From positions 1 through 13,311 of the forward strand of contig USGC01000032.1 of NCBI GenBank assembly GCA_900554095.1: a DNA stretch of 13,311 bases, in the 5' to 3' direction. Under the pieces are notes generated by a model, which worked only from the letters and a program-made list of their open reading frames with translations, did not search any database and was not told the DNA's origin. Positions 1-6,465 of this stretch are shown in pieces. This stretch comes from an uncultured bacterium (GTDB lineage Bacteria; Cyanobacteriota; Vampirovibrionia; Gastranaerophilales; Gastranaerophilaceae). Both the position numbers and the translations under genes were made by a program. The first letter of the stretch is position 1. Every line of letters begins with the position of its first letter.

Positions 1-344
1 GCCGGAAAAGCGTCTTGATGGACTTCGATTTTGTCAGTGCCGTATTCAAGAGAATACTCTTGAGAATATGTTGCAGCCGGAAGTTTGTTAGGCTTTCTAA
101 TCGGTACAAAGCCGGCGTTAAGCTTGTATGCCATCGGCATTCCAAAAATAAATCCGCGGGATTCAATCCCTGCAACGTAATCTATTTTTGTATCTTTGAA
201 TTGTTCGCAAAGATAGTCAATCATTTCTTTAAGTGTTTCCGGCTCTTTCAGCGCTGTTGTAATATCGCGGAAAATAATTCCTTTCTTTGGAAAATCTTTT
301 ACATCTCTAATTTTGTCTTTTACTCTTGTAATTGTAGCTTGCAT
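1..344 (-). CDS. apt: Adenine phosphoribosyltransferase, N-terminal 114 residues (cut by window edge)
   Basis: Apt makes AMP and pyrophosphate from adenine and PRPP in cytoplasmic purine salvage. Translating the minus strand from the ATG at 344-342 gives an open frame to the window edge. It shows the family's start (IRDVKDFPKKGIIFRDITT, residues 12-30), the ESRGFIFG motif (61-68) and the flexible-loop segment RKPNKLPA (83-90). The PRPP-binding motif expected near residue 120-130 lies beyond the edge, so completeness cannot be judged. The start is fixed by AAGGAG (360-355) ten bases upstream. This Shine-Dalgarno overlaps the stop codon of the glycosyltransferase (361-359), so the two are probably co-transcribed and translationally coupled. 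No separate promoter is visible between them. Family identity is near certain. Confidence 0.93.
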   Translation of the reverse strand, partial: MQATITRVKDKIRDVKDFPKKGIIFRDITTALKEPETLKEMIDYLCEQFKDTKIDYVAGIESRGFIFGMPMAYKLNAGFVPIRKPNKLPAATYSQEYSLEYGTDKIEVHQDAFP

Positions 345-354
345 ATTTATATTT

Positions 355-360
355 CTCCTT
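355..360 (-). promoter_or_regulatory. Ribosome binding site of apt overlapping the upstream stop codon
   Basis: AAGGAG on the minus strand lies ten bases before the apt ATG. Its first two bases are shared with the TAA stop of the glycosyltransferase. Terminating ribosomes would sit on the apt start region, which suggests coupled translation. Confidence 0.7.
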
Positions 361-1687
361 ATGTATTTTGTAATTCTTTAGCTGCTTCTTCTTCCATAAC
401 AAGACCGTGAGCGGTTTTGCCCCAGTTCATATCTTTCTTGCAAAATAAAATTTTCAATCCTATGTATAGTACAAGCGGAAACCAAATAACTAAAAGGTAA
501 ACAGATGTTTCGGTTGCTTGAATTAAGGCATCTTTTCTTGACAAGTTGTCGTACCGTCTGAGAGCGTACCTTGCTGCTACGAAAAATCCCACGCCGATAA
601 CAAATCCGATAATGATTGATGAATAAAGCATATGCGGCGGAGCATCCTTTGCTAAAACTTTAAATCCGCGGATTAAAAATTCCATTATGAGCCACAATGG
701 CATTATGAATTGTGAAATGTAAGCTGTCATATCTAAAGACGCTCTCAAAGACATTTCTTTTGACGTCAAAACGTCTCCGAAATATTCTAAATACCTGCGG
801 ATAGTGCCTTCAAGCCATCTTCTGCGCTGGCGAAAAAGCGGCCACAGATATACAATACCTTCTTCATAAACTTTTGCGTCCTGACAAAATCGTACGTCCC
901 AGCCTTTTATATGCAGGCGTGTAGACATGTCTAAATCGTCTGTGATCGTGAAATTATTCCAACCGCCGATAGATTCTAATGCTTCGCGTTTTATTAACTC
1001 TCCGTTACCTCTCAGCTCCACAGCGCCTTTCACTGAATCCCGGCCGACTTGGAAATGCGTATCCATTGTATATTCGTTATTTTGGCATCTTGTTAAGAAA
1101 TTAAAATCTTTATTTCTGATAATTTTTCTAGCCTGAACAGCGCCAACGTCTTTAGGTTCAATTTCCGGGATTAATTTTGACAAAAAGTCGCTGTCAACGG
1201 TTGCATCTGCGTCAAATACTAAAACCGCATCGCCTTTCGCGAGAACAAATGCATCATTCAAAACGGAGGATTTGCCGGGAAAAGCGCCGGGTTGTCTAAT
1301 TAGAATTTTTACATTATCATATTGTTTTTCGAGATTTTTAATAACGTTTGGCGTGTTGTCAGTGCTTCTGTCGTCAATTACGATTACTTCAAACTTTTCG
1401 TAATCCATATTTAAAATATTTTTGACAGTATGTTCAATAACGCTTTCTTCGTTGTGGCAGGGAATCATTACAGAAACAAAGGGTTTATAGTTTTCGTTAA
1501 TAACTTTTGGATGTTTTTGTAATTTTCTCTTTTTGAATTTATAAGCAAGGTTCATAAATATGCAGTAAATCGTCATCGCCGTGCATAAAAAAGCTAATCC
1601 CCAAACTGTATTGAAATAACTTTGGAAAATATATAAAAATATTCCCAGCCCAAAGACTATGGTAAATAATACTATTCGTTCTTTCAT
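359..1687 (-). CDS. Membrane-bound family 2 glycosyltransferase (processive-type, QxxRW)
   Basis: The 442-residue protein has two N-terminal membrane segments (about 5-20 and 28-48), a cytoplasmic GT-A domain (about 68-300) and three likely C-terminal membrane segments (about 325-345, 353-373, 395-414). The family 2 catalytic signature is complete: PCHNEE (76-81), DDRSTDN (105-111), the DAD metal-binding motif (159-161), TDD (249-251, candidate catalytic base) and QRRRW (287-291). This layout is that of inverting synthases of the cellulose, hyaluronan and poly-N-acetylglucosamine type, which make and extrude a beta-linked polymer. Some relatives instead add single sugars to lipids, so the product is open. 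No PilZ domain or polysaccharide-secretion partner lies beside it. The start is ATG at 1687 with AGGAAG eleven bases upstream. Class is certain; substrate and processivity are not. Confidence 0.9.
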   Translation of the reverse strand: MKERIVLFTIVFGLGIFLYIFQSYFNTVWGLAFLCTAMTIYCIFMNLAYKFKKRKLQKHPKVINENYKPFVSVMIPCHNEESVIEHTVKNILNMDYEKFEVIVIDDRSTDNTPNVIKNLEKQYDNVKILIRQPGAFPGKSSVLNDAFVLAKGDAVLVFDADATVDSDFLSKLIPEIEPKDVGAVQARKIIRNKDFNFLTRCQNNEYTMDTHFQVGRDSVKGAVELRGNGELIKREALESIGGWNNFTITDDLDMSTRLHIKGWDVRFCQDAKVYEEGIVYLWPLFRQRRRWLEGTIRRYLEYFGDVLTSKEMSLRASLDMTAYISQFIMPLWLIMEFLIRGFKVLAKDAPPHMLYSSIIIGFVIGVGFFVAARYALRRYDNLSRKDALIQATETSVYLLVIWFPLVLYIGLKILFCKKDMNWGKTAHGLVMEEEAAKELQNT

Positions 1688-1736
1688 TATTTATAAATCT
1701 TCCTACTCCCTAACTTAAAATCACTTATCTTTTATA

Positions 1737-1766
1737 ATTGTACCAAAAAAGCAGAAAAAAGTACAA
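1737..1766 (-). promoter_or_regulatory. Candidate promoter of the glycosyltransferase-apt unit
   Basis: On the minus strand, TTGTAC (1766-1761; 3 of 6 to the -35 consensus) and TACAAT (1742-1737; 5 of 6 to the -10) are 18 bases apart, about 50 bases before the start codon. The two boxes lie within a 7-base inverted repeat (1737-1743 and 1761-1767), which may be chance or an operator. AT-rich DNA makes -10-like matches common. Confidence 0.4.
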
Positions 1767-1851
1767 TAAAATCGTTAATATTACTTTTTGTATACAAATA
1801 CATAGAATGGATGTTTTTGGGTGCAAATATTGTTAAAATTGATTAAAATAC

Positions 1852-1879
1852 TTGCACAATAAAGTGTTTTGGCTATAAT
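1852..1879 (+). promoter_or_regulatory. Promoter of the HU gene
   Basis: A perfect TATAAT (1874-1879) lies 32 bases before the ATG. Sixteen bases upstream of it is a weak -35, TTGCAC (1852-1857). The expected transcription start near 1886 gives a short leader of about 25 bases. The DNA upstream is strongly AT-rich with A/T tracts, as is common for highly expressed genes. Confidence 0.65.
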
Positions 1880-1897
1880 AGAGCATGTACATAAAGT

Positions 1898-1904
1898 AAA
1901 GGAG
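1898..1904 (+). promoter_or_regulatory. Ribosome binding site that sets the HU start
   Basis: AAAGGAG ends seven bases before ATG 1912. A TTG start at 1906 would sit almost on the site, so ATG 1912 is preferred. Confidence 0.75.
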
Positions 1905-1911
1905 TTTGATT

Positions 1912-2190
1912 ATGAACAAAGAAGAGTTAGTACAAGAAGTTGCAAAGAAAGCTAATGTTACACAAAAAGAAACTGCTGAAGTAATTACAGCATGGATTGA
2001 AACTGTAGAAAAAGCAGTATCAAAAGGTAAAAAAGTAACTTTAGTAGGCTTTGGTACTTTTGAAGCTCGCCAAAGAGCAGCTAGAATCGGCAGAAACCCT
2101 CAAACAGGCAAAGAATTAAAAATTGCTGCAAAAAAAGTTCCTGCTTTCACTGCTGGTAAAAGATTCAAAACTGTTGTTAACGGCAAATAG
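1912..2190 (+). CDS. hup: DNA-binding protein HU (92 residues)
   Basis: HU is the small dimeric nucleoid protein that bends and compacts DNA without strong sequence preference. Its 92 residues match the usual 90-94. The N-terminal helical part begins MNKEELVQEVAKKANVTQKE. The central motif VGFGTFEARQRAARIGRNPQ (residues 43-62) contains the family signature, and GRNPQTG leads to the tip of the DNA-clasping beta arm. The C-terminal helix is FTAGKRFKTVVNG. The frame extends two codons upstream to a TTG, but the ATG at 1912 is chosen because AAAGGAG (1898-1904) lies seven bases before it and the family start matches. The gene is monocistronic, with its own promoter and a strong terminator. It is HU rather than IHF because it stands alone and has the generic arm, although the two are close relatives. 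Confidence 0.96.
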   Translation: MNKEELVQEVAKKANVTQKETAEVITAWIETVEKAVSKGKKVTLVGFGTFEARQRAARIGRNPQTGKELKIAAKKVPAFTAGKRFKTVVNGK

Positions 2191-2209
2191 TTTTTTGAAT
2201 ATAAAACTT

Positions 2210-2242
2210 AAAAGGACTTGTGAATTTCGCAAGTCCTTTTTT
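2210..2242 (+). terminator. Rho-independent terminator of HU, possibly also serving aroE
   Basis: A perfect 11-base stem (AAAAGGACTTG, 2210-2220, with 2230-2240) encloses a 9-base loop and ends in six T (2237-2242). It begins 20 bases after the HU stop. On the minus strand the stem is followed by TTTTAAGTTTTAT, so it may also stop transcripts of the convergent aroE gene, which ends at 2290. Confidence 0.88.
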
Positions 2243-2289
2243 ATGCTTAAAGTTTAATATCGGTAATTTCCCAATCGTTAAGTTAATTA

Positions 2290-3129
2290 CTATAAATTTT
2301 CTAACGCGGCTATTTTCATTTCTTTAACGTCGGGCGTCTTGCCAAGCCAGATTTCTTCGGCGCTTGCGGCCTGGTAAATAAGCATATCCAACCCGTTCAC
2401 TGTTCTTAACCCAAGTTTTTCGGCTGTTTTTAGCATGATTGTTTTTTTCGGGTTGTAAATTACATCATAAACGGTTGAACCTTCCGGCAATGTTTTTAAA
2501 ACCGGTTCTTCAATGGGCGTCATATCTGCTGAACGTCCTTGCATACCAATAGGAGTAGTATTTACAAGCATTTGATAACGGCTTAAGTCTCGGACTTGAT
2601 CAATTTGATAAGCAGTAAATGTGATTGCAGGAAATTTTCTTCGCATGTACGCCAGATAATCCATAGCGTTTGGAATGTTTCTTGTGTAAACTCCGATTTC
2701 GGATACACCGCATTCAGAAAGTGCCAAAACTGCCGCACGACTGGCTCCGCCTGTCCCAAGAAGAGCAACGTTTGAACCATTCAAATCAATATCAGCCGGA
2801 ATTGCTTTTTTAAACCCCAATGCATCTGTGTTAAATCCTTTAAAAGTCTTGTCCGGATTTATTTTTACTGTGTTTACCGCGCCTGCTATGTCAGCGTATT
2901 TGTCAACTTCCTGAACAAAAAGCGAAATCGGAAGTTTTAAAGGAATGGTTACGTTAAATCCGGAATAATGTTCGTGTTTTAAAAACTTAACACGATCAAC
3001 TAAATCTTCAGGAGAAGTTTCCAGAAGCTCGTAGCTTGCAGCAAGCCCAAGGCTTTCAAATCCAGCCCTGTGAATTATTGCCGAAAGCGAGTGTCCTAAA
3101 GGATATCCGATAAGTCCGAATTTTTGCAT
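2290..3129 (-). CDS. aroE: Shikimate dehydrogenase (NADP+)
   Basis: AroE reduces 3-dehydroshikimate to shikimate with NADPH, the fourth step of the shikimate pathway to aromatic amino acids, in the cytoplasm. The protein is 279 residues, a normal length. Shikimate-binding Ser14 and Ser16 are in GYPLGHSLS (8-16). The catalytic Lys65 is in NVTIPLK (59-65), with Asn86 in GAVNT and the catalytic Asp102 in FNTD (99-102). The nucleotide-binding loop is GTGGASRA (125-132) and NTTPIGM (190-196) follows. The C-terminal NGLDMLIYQA (245-254) closes the active site. Start choice: a GTG two codons upstream overlaps the Shine-Dalgarno, so ATG 3129 with GGAGG five bases before it is used. No other aro gene is adjacent and the gene appears monocistronic. 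All key residues are present. Confidence 0.96.
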   Translation of the reverse strand: MQKFGLIGYPLGHSLSAIIHRAGFESLGLAASYELLETSPEDLVDRVKFLKHEHYSGFNVTIPLKLPISLFVQEVDKYADIAGAVNTVKINPDKTFKGFNTDALGFKKAIPADIDLNGSNVALLGTGGASRAAVLALSECGVSEIGVYTRNIPNAMDYLAYMRRKFPAITFTAYQIDQVRDLSRYQMLVNTTPIGMQGRSADMTPIEEPVLKTLPEGSTVYDVIYNPKKTIMLKTAEKLGLRTVNGLDMLIYQAASAEEIWLGKTPDVKEMKIAALENL

Positions 3130-3134
3130 TTTCA

Positions 3135-3139
3135 CCTCC
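3135..3139 (-). promoter_or_regulatory. Ribosome binding site that sets the aroE start
   Basis: GGAGG on the minus strand lies five bases before ATG 3129. An in-frame GTG at 3135-3133 overlaps this site and so cannot be the start used with it. Confidence 0.75.
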
Positions 3140-3162
3140 GATTTTTAACGTTTCTTTCAATA

Positions 3163-3192
3163 ATCATATCAAAAATACTCACAATATTTCAA
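3163..3192 (-). promoter_or_regulatory. aroE promoter with extended -10
   Basis: On the minus strand, TTGAAA (3192-3187; 5 of 6) and TATGAT (3168-3163; 5 of 6) are 18 bases apart. The TGA just before the -10 (3171-3169) makes an extended -10 element (TGnTATGAT). The -10 ends 33 bases before the start codon, giving a leader of about 27 bases. Confidence 0.65.
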
Positions 3193-3215
3193 TTGTAACA
3201 AAATGTAAAGATGAA

Positions 3216-3244
3216 TTTAAAAAAGGCTGAAACCCCGTTATAAT
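3216..3244 (+). promoter_or_regulatory. Candidate promoter of the orphan gene
   Basis: TTTAAA (3216-3221; 4 of 6) is 17 bases upstream of a perfect TATAAT (3239-3244). Transcription would start near 3251, at the edge of the TATGA repeat, and leave a leader of about 115 bases. An alternative -10 is TATAGT (3319-3324), but it has no fitting -35. Confidence 0.5.
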
Positions 3245-3250
3245 CCCCTA

Positions 3251-3274
3251 TATGATATGATATGATATGATATG
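3251..3274 (+). repeat. TATGA pentanucleotide tandem repeat (4.8 copies)
   Basis: Four perfect copies of TATGA and a partial fifth (TATG) run without interruption in the 236-base region between divergent aroE and the orphan gene. The repeat creates four overlapping TATGAT hexamers, each 5 of 6 to the -10 consensus, and five ATG triplets five bases apart. Short perfect repeats of this kind can change copy number by slippage. Any effect on expression is inference. Confidence 0.9.
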
Positions 3275-3365
3275 TAGCCGGCGTGTCAAATTTTTTCTGC
3301 CCTTTTGTTTAAGTTAAATATAGTGTCGATTTTACAGTGAAGTAAGTAGGAAAGGAAAAATTATT

Positions 3366-4040
3366 ATGAGTATTACGACAATTGGCCAGCGGTTTGTCCG
3401 TTCATTTGGCAAGGGTGAAAATTCTGTAAAGGTTGTATCAGAATGCGTTAATGGCAAAACTTATACACACGTTTTGGATAAAGATGGAAAAGTTTTGCAG
3501 AACTGCTTAAAAATGACTGAACGTACAAATGTCGGTAACAAAAAAGTATCAACGATTACAAAATTCAAAGAATTCCCGCAAGATCATTTTGTTCAAAAAA
3601 CTACTTATAATAGAGTTTATAATTCAGAAGGCGATTTGCAAGGGATACGATACATAGCTGAAGTAGCAGTTCATGATGATAATTTACAAAAATCCTTCGT
3701 GGTAAAACAAGGAGCCACCGGTTTAAGACAACTGAAAACTTATTGGGCAGGCGGTGATATGGCAAGGAAAATGTGTAAAAAAGTTGCTAGGGAGCTACCG
3801 TTAGGACGTTTGCCTAAATATTTCCATTCAGGTGATCGCTCCTTGTATTATAACAATAAAGGTCTTCCGTGTCCTAGAGGTTTGGAACCATATAATAATA
3901 TGTCTTTGAAGGAGATGAAAGACTGGCATTTTGCAAATCATCCGGAATGCCATTATGCACATCCGGATTTAAACCTCGGCTTTTTGGACGAGCGCGGCGC
4001 TGACAATGCAATGTTAAACAATTTGGATAAATATATTTAA
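3366..4040 (+). CDS. Unrecognised 224-residue protein
   Basis: I do not recognise this protein. The ATG at 3366 follows AAAGGA (3351-3356) by nine bases, the frame is intact, and a hairpin follows 17 bases after the stop, so it looks like a real single-gene unit. There is no signal peptide or membrane segment, so it is probably cytoplasmic. The N-terminal half (about 20-115) reads as alternating short beta strands with Gly/Asp turns (VLDKDGKVL 36-44; YNSEGDLQGIRY 85-96). The C-terminal half is more helical (about 130-145) and carries a His/Cys cluster at 188-199: H188, H192, C195, H196, H199. That spacing could bind a metal, but no known zinc motif matches. Cysteines are at 27, 47, 137, 169 and 195. 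It is probably a lineage-restricted family. Confidence 0.75.
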   Translation: MSITTIGQRFVRSFGKGENSVKVVSECVNGKTYTHVLDKDGKVLQNCLKMTERTNVGNKKVSTITKFKEFPQDHFVQKTTYNRVYNSEGDLQGIRYIAEVAVHDDNLQKSFVVKQGATGLRQLKTYWAGGDMARKMCKKVARELPLGRLPKYFHSGDRSLYYNNKGLPCPRGLEPYNNMSLKEMKDWHFANHPECHYAHPDLNLGFLDERGADNAMLNNLDKYI

Positions 4041-4057
4041 AAAGATTTCATATACTT

Positions 4058-4093
4058 AACCGGTTCCCTTATTGTATTCAAAGGGAACCGGTT
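4058..4093. terminator. Hairpin between the orphan gene and topA, likely bidirectional terminator
   Basis: A perfect 13-base stem (AACCGGTTCCCTT, 4058-4070, with 4081-4093) encloses a 10-base loop. It sits 17 bases after the orphan gene stop and 18 bases after the topA stop on the other strand. The tails are T-rich but broken (TTTAATATTAT on plus; TTAAGTATAT on minus), so termination may be imperfect. Each arm contains the self-complementary octamer AACCGGTT. Confidence 0.75.
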
Positions 4094-4111
4094 TAATATT
4101 ATGTAATCCTG

Positions 4112-6457
4112 CTATTCCATAGGGTTTTCATCCACTGGATCTGTGGTTGCCTCCTCAACAACCGGAGCCTTGTATCCGCAAGACCGGTTAGAACACTGTA
4201 TAGTTGTGCCTTTTTTAAGAACTTTTTTTACTAATAGCGCTCCGCAATCTGGGCAAACATCTCCTGTCGGTTCATTCCAGAGCGTGAAGTCGCAGTCAGG
4301 ATACTTATTGCAGCCATAAAATACTGTGCCGCGTTTGGATTTTCTTTCAACTATCGTGCCTTCTTTGCATTTCGGACAGGTTACGCCGGTTGATTTGTGG
4401 TAAGGTTTACGATTTTTGCAAGTTTCGTTTGTGCATTCCATATATTTCCCATAAGGCCCGGTTTTAAAAATCATATCAGAACCGCACTTGTCGCATTTTT
4501 CTTCACAAACTTCAGGTTGCTGCGGTTCACTTTCGCCTTCTGTGAGAACGTTCATCGACATAATTGTTTTGCATTCCGGATAACCCGAGCAGCCTAAAAA
4601 CTGCGTACCAAAGCGGCTTGTTCTGACAAGCATTGGTTTTCCGCAATTCGGGCACTTAATTTTGCTTTCTATCCTAACCCTTTCGCTGTTTTGCATTGCG
4701 TTGTTTACAACTATAATAAAAGGGTCGTAGAAGTCCTGCAAAACCTTATTCCATATGAGTTTTTTTTCTGCAATCTGGTCGAGCTTGGTCTCCATTCCTG
4801 CCGTAAACTTGTAATCCATTACATCCGTGAACTGTTCGCACAATTGTTTTGAAACAGTACGGCCCAAAAGTGTAGGTGCCAGAGCTTTCTCAAGCTTTTC
4901 GACATAATTTCTTGTTTGGATCTTCGTGATAATAGACGCATACGTAGACGGACGGCCGATACCGTATTCTTCAAGTGCTTTAACCAGAGTTGCTTCGGAA
5001 TACCTCGGAGGCGGCTGGGTAAAGTGCTGTTTAGGATTAACTTTGCGGCAAAGTAAATCATCGCCTTTTTCAAGATCAGGCATTTTTGCAATTTCACCTT
5101 TTTCGTTTTCTTTTTCTTCTGTTTCAGTGTAAAGCTTCAAAAAGCCATCAAAAGTAACTTTGCTTGTACTTGCGCGCAGAGTGTAGTCGCCGGCTGTAAT
5201 TTCAACTGCCTTGTTAGCAACTTGCGCGTTTGTCATCTGAGAAGACATAAATTTATTCCAAATGAGTTTGTAAAGACGATACTGCTCATTTGAAAGATAC
5301 TGCTTAATGCTATCTGGCGTACGTTCTGGATATGAAGGTCTGATTGCTTCGTGGGCGTCTTGAACATTTTGCTTGCCTTTAGCGTAGATGTTTGGCTTTT
5401 CCGGATAATATTTTTCACCGTAATTGTTTAAAATAAAATCTTTAGCCATTGCCTGAGCGTCGTCTGAAATACGCGTACTATCGGTTCTCATATAGGTAAT
5501 TAAACCGACAGCGCCGTTTTCAAGCTCAATCCCTTCATATAACTTTTGTGCGATTTGCATTGTTTTTGAAACGCCATAACCGAGTTTTGAACTTGCTTCT
5601 CTTTGCAGAGTTGAGGTTATGAAAGGAGCTGTCGGCTTTCTTTGAGTTTGTTTATTTGTAACTTTTGAAACGGTGTATTGCGTGTCTTTGTCGGTTAAAT
5701 AGTCGACAATTTTTTGTGCTTCTTCTCCGTTTGGAATTTCGATTTTTTTGTCTTTAAATTTTGTAAGCTCAGCCTCAAAAATTCCGCCTTTATCGCCTGT
5801 TTTTTCTAATTCAGCGTGAATTGACCAATATTCTGTGGGAATAAAGTTTTCGATTTCTTCTTCTCTTTCACAGATCATTCTGAGCGCAACAGACTGAACT
5901 CGGCCTGCTGAAAGCCTGTAATTACCAAGCTTTTTCCACAACACCGGACTTAATTTGTAACCTACGAGTTTGTCCAAAATTTGCCTTGTCTGCTGTGCCT
6001 TAACCCTGTCCATATCAATAGCGCGCGAATGTTCGACCGCATACTTGACGGCTTTTGGTGTAATCTCGTTGAATTCTATTCTAAAAATTTTATCTTCCGG
6101 CACATTTAATACTTGTCTAACGTGCCAGGCAATTGCTTCTCCTTCGCGGTCTGGGTCAGATGCAAGATAAATTTTGTCGCTTTTTTTTGCAAGTTCATTC
6201 AACTTTGTTACGACTTTTTTCTTTTCAGGTATAACAACAAAAGAAGGTTCAAAACCATTGTTTACATCAAAACCCAAGACGTTTTGCGGCAAATCCCGGA
6301 TATGCCCGAAACTCGCTTCAATTTGAAATCCGTCGCCCAATATTTTTTTAATAGTTTTTGATTTTGCAGGCGACTCAACTATAACTAGTGATTTTTCTTT
6401 TTTGTTTTTAGTAGTTTTGCTTGTTTCTTTTTTTGCCGGTGTCTCTGTTTTAGCCAT
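4112..6457 (-). CDS. topA: DNA topoisomerase I (type IA) with four C-terminal zinc fingers
   Basis: TopA relaxes negative supercoils by cutting one strand through a 5'-phosphotyrosine link. The 781-residue protein starts with a lysine/threonine-rich stretch (1-22). The Toprim domain follows: VIVESPAK (25-32, Glu28) and DPDREGE (101-107, with Mg-binding Asp101, Asp103 and Glu105). The nucleophile is Tyr322 in ITYMRTDSTRIS. EEYGIGRPSTYASI (496-509) is the conserved core segment after it. Four C4 fingers follow: C602/C605/C623/C629, C655/C658/C675/C680, C694/C697/C716/C722 and C735/C738/C755/C760. The protein ends in an acidic tail. It is last in the lptC-lptA-TPR-dprA-topA block, eight bases after dprA. 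The nearest Shine-Dalgarno (AAAGGA inside the dprA end) is 13 bases away, a little far, so coupled re-initiation is likely. All catalytic residues are present. Confidence 0.97.
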   Translation of the reverse strand: MAKTETPAKKETSKTTKNKKEKSLVIVESPAKSKTIKKILGDGFQIEASFGHIRDLPQNVLGFDVNNGFEPSFVVIPEKKKVVTKLNELAKKSDKIYLASDPDREGEAIAWHVRQVLNVPEDKIFRIEFNEITPKAVKYAVEHSRAIDMDRVKAQQTRQILDKLVGYKLSPVLWKKLGNYRLSAGRVQSVALRMICEREEEIENFIPTEYWSIHAELEKTGDKGGIFEAELTKFKDKKIEIPNGEEAQKIVDYLTDKDTQYTVSKVTNKQTQRKPTAPFITSTLQREASSKLGYGVSKTMQIAQKLYEGIELENGAVGLITYMRTDSTRISDDAQAMAKDFILNNYGEKYYPEKPNIYAKGKQNVQDAHEAIRPSYPERTPDSIKQYLSNEQYRLYKLIWNKFMSSQMTNAQVANKAVEITAGDYTLRASTSKVTFDGFLKLYTETEEKENEKGEIAKMPDLEKGDDLLCRKVNPKQHFTQPPPRYSEATLVKALEEYGIGRPSTYASIITKIQTRNYVEKLEKALAPTLLGRTVSKQLCEQFTDVMDYKFTAGMETKLDQIAEKKLIWNKVLQDFYDPFIIVVNNAMQNSERVRIESKIKCPNCGKPMLVRTSRFGTQFLGCSGYPECKTIMSMNVLTEGESEPQQPEVCEEKCDKCGSDMIFKTGPYGKYMECTNETCKNRKPYHKSTGVTCPKCKEGTIVERKSKRGTVFYGCNKYPDCDFTLWNEPTGDVCPDCGALLVKKVLKKGTTIQCSNRSCGYKAPVVEEATTDPVDENPME

Positions 6458-6465
6458 CTATTTTC

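Noticed and set aside
1711..1851. Small RNA or tRNA in the glycosyltransferase-HU intergenic region
   Set aside because: I found no cloverleaf, no stable stem beyond the 7-base dyad and no terminator. It reads as promoter DNA.
3267..3317. A 16-codon open frame that starts in the TATGA repeat
   Set aside because: It has no ribosome site and its start comes from the repeat. Nothing supports it as a gene beyond being open.
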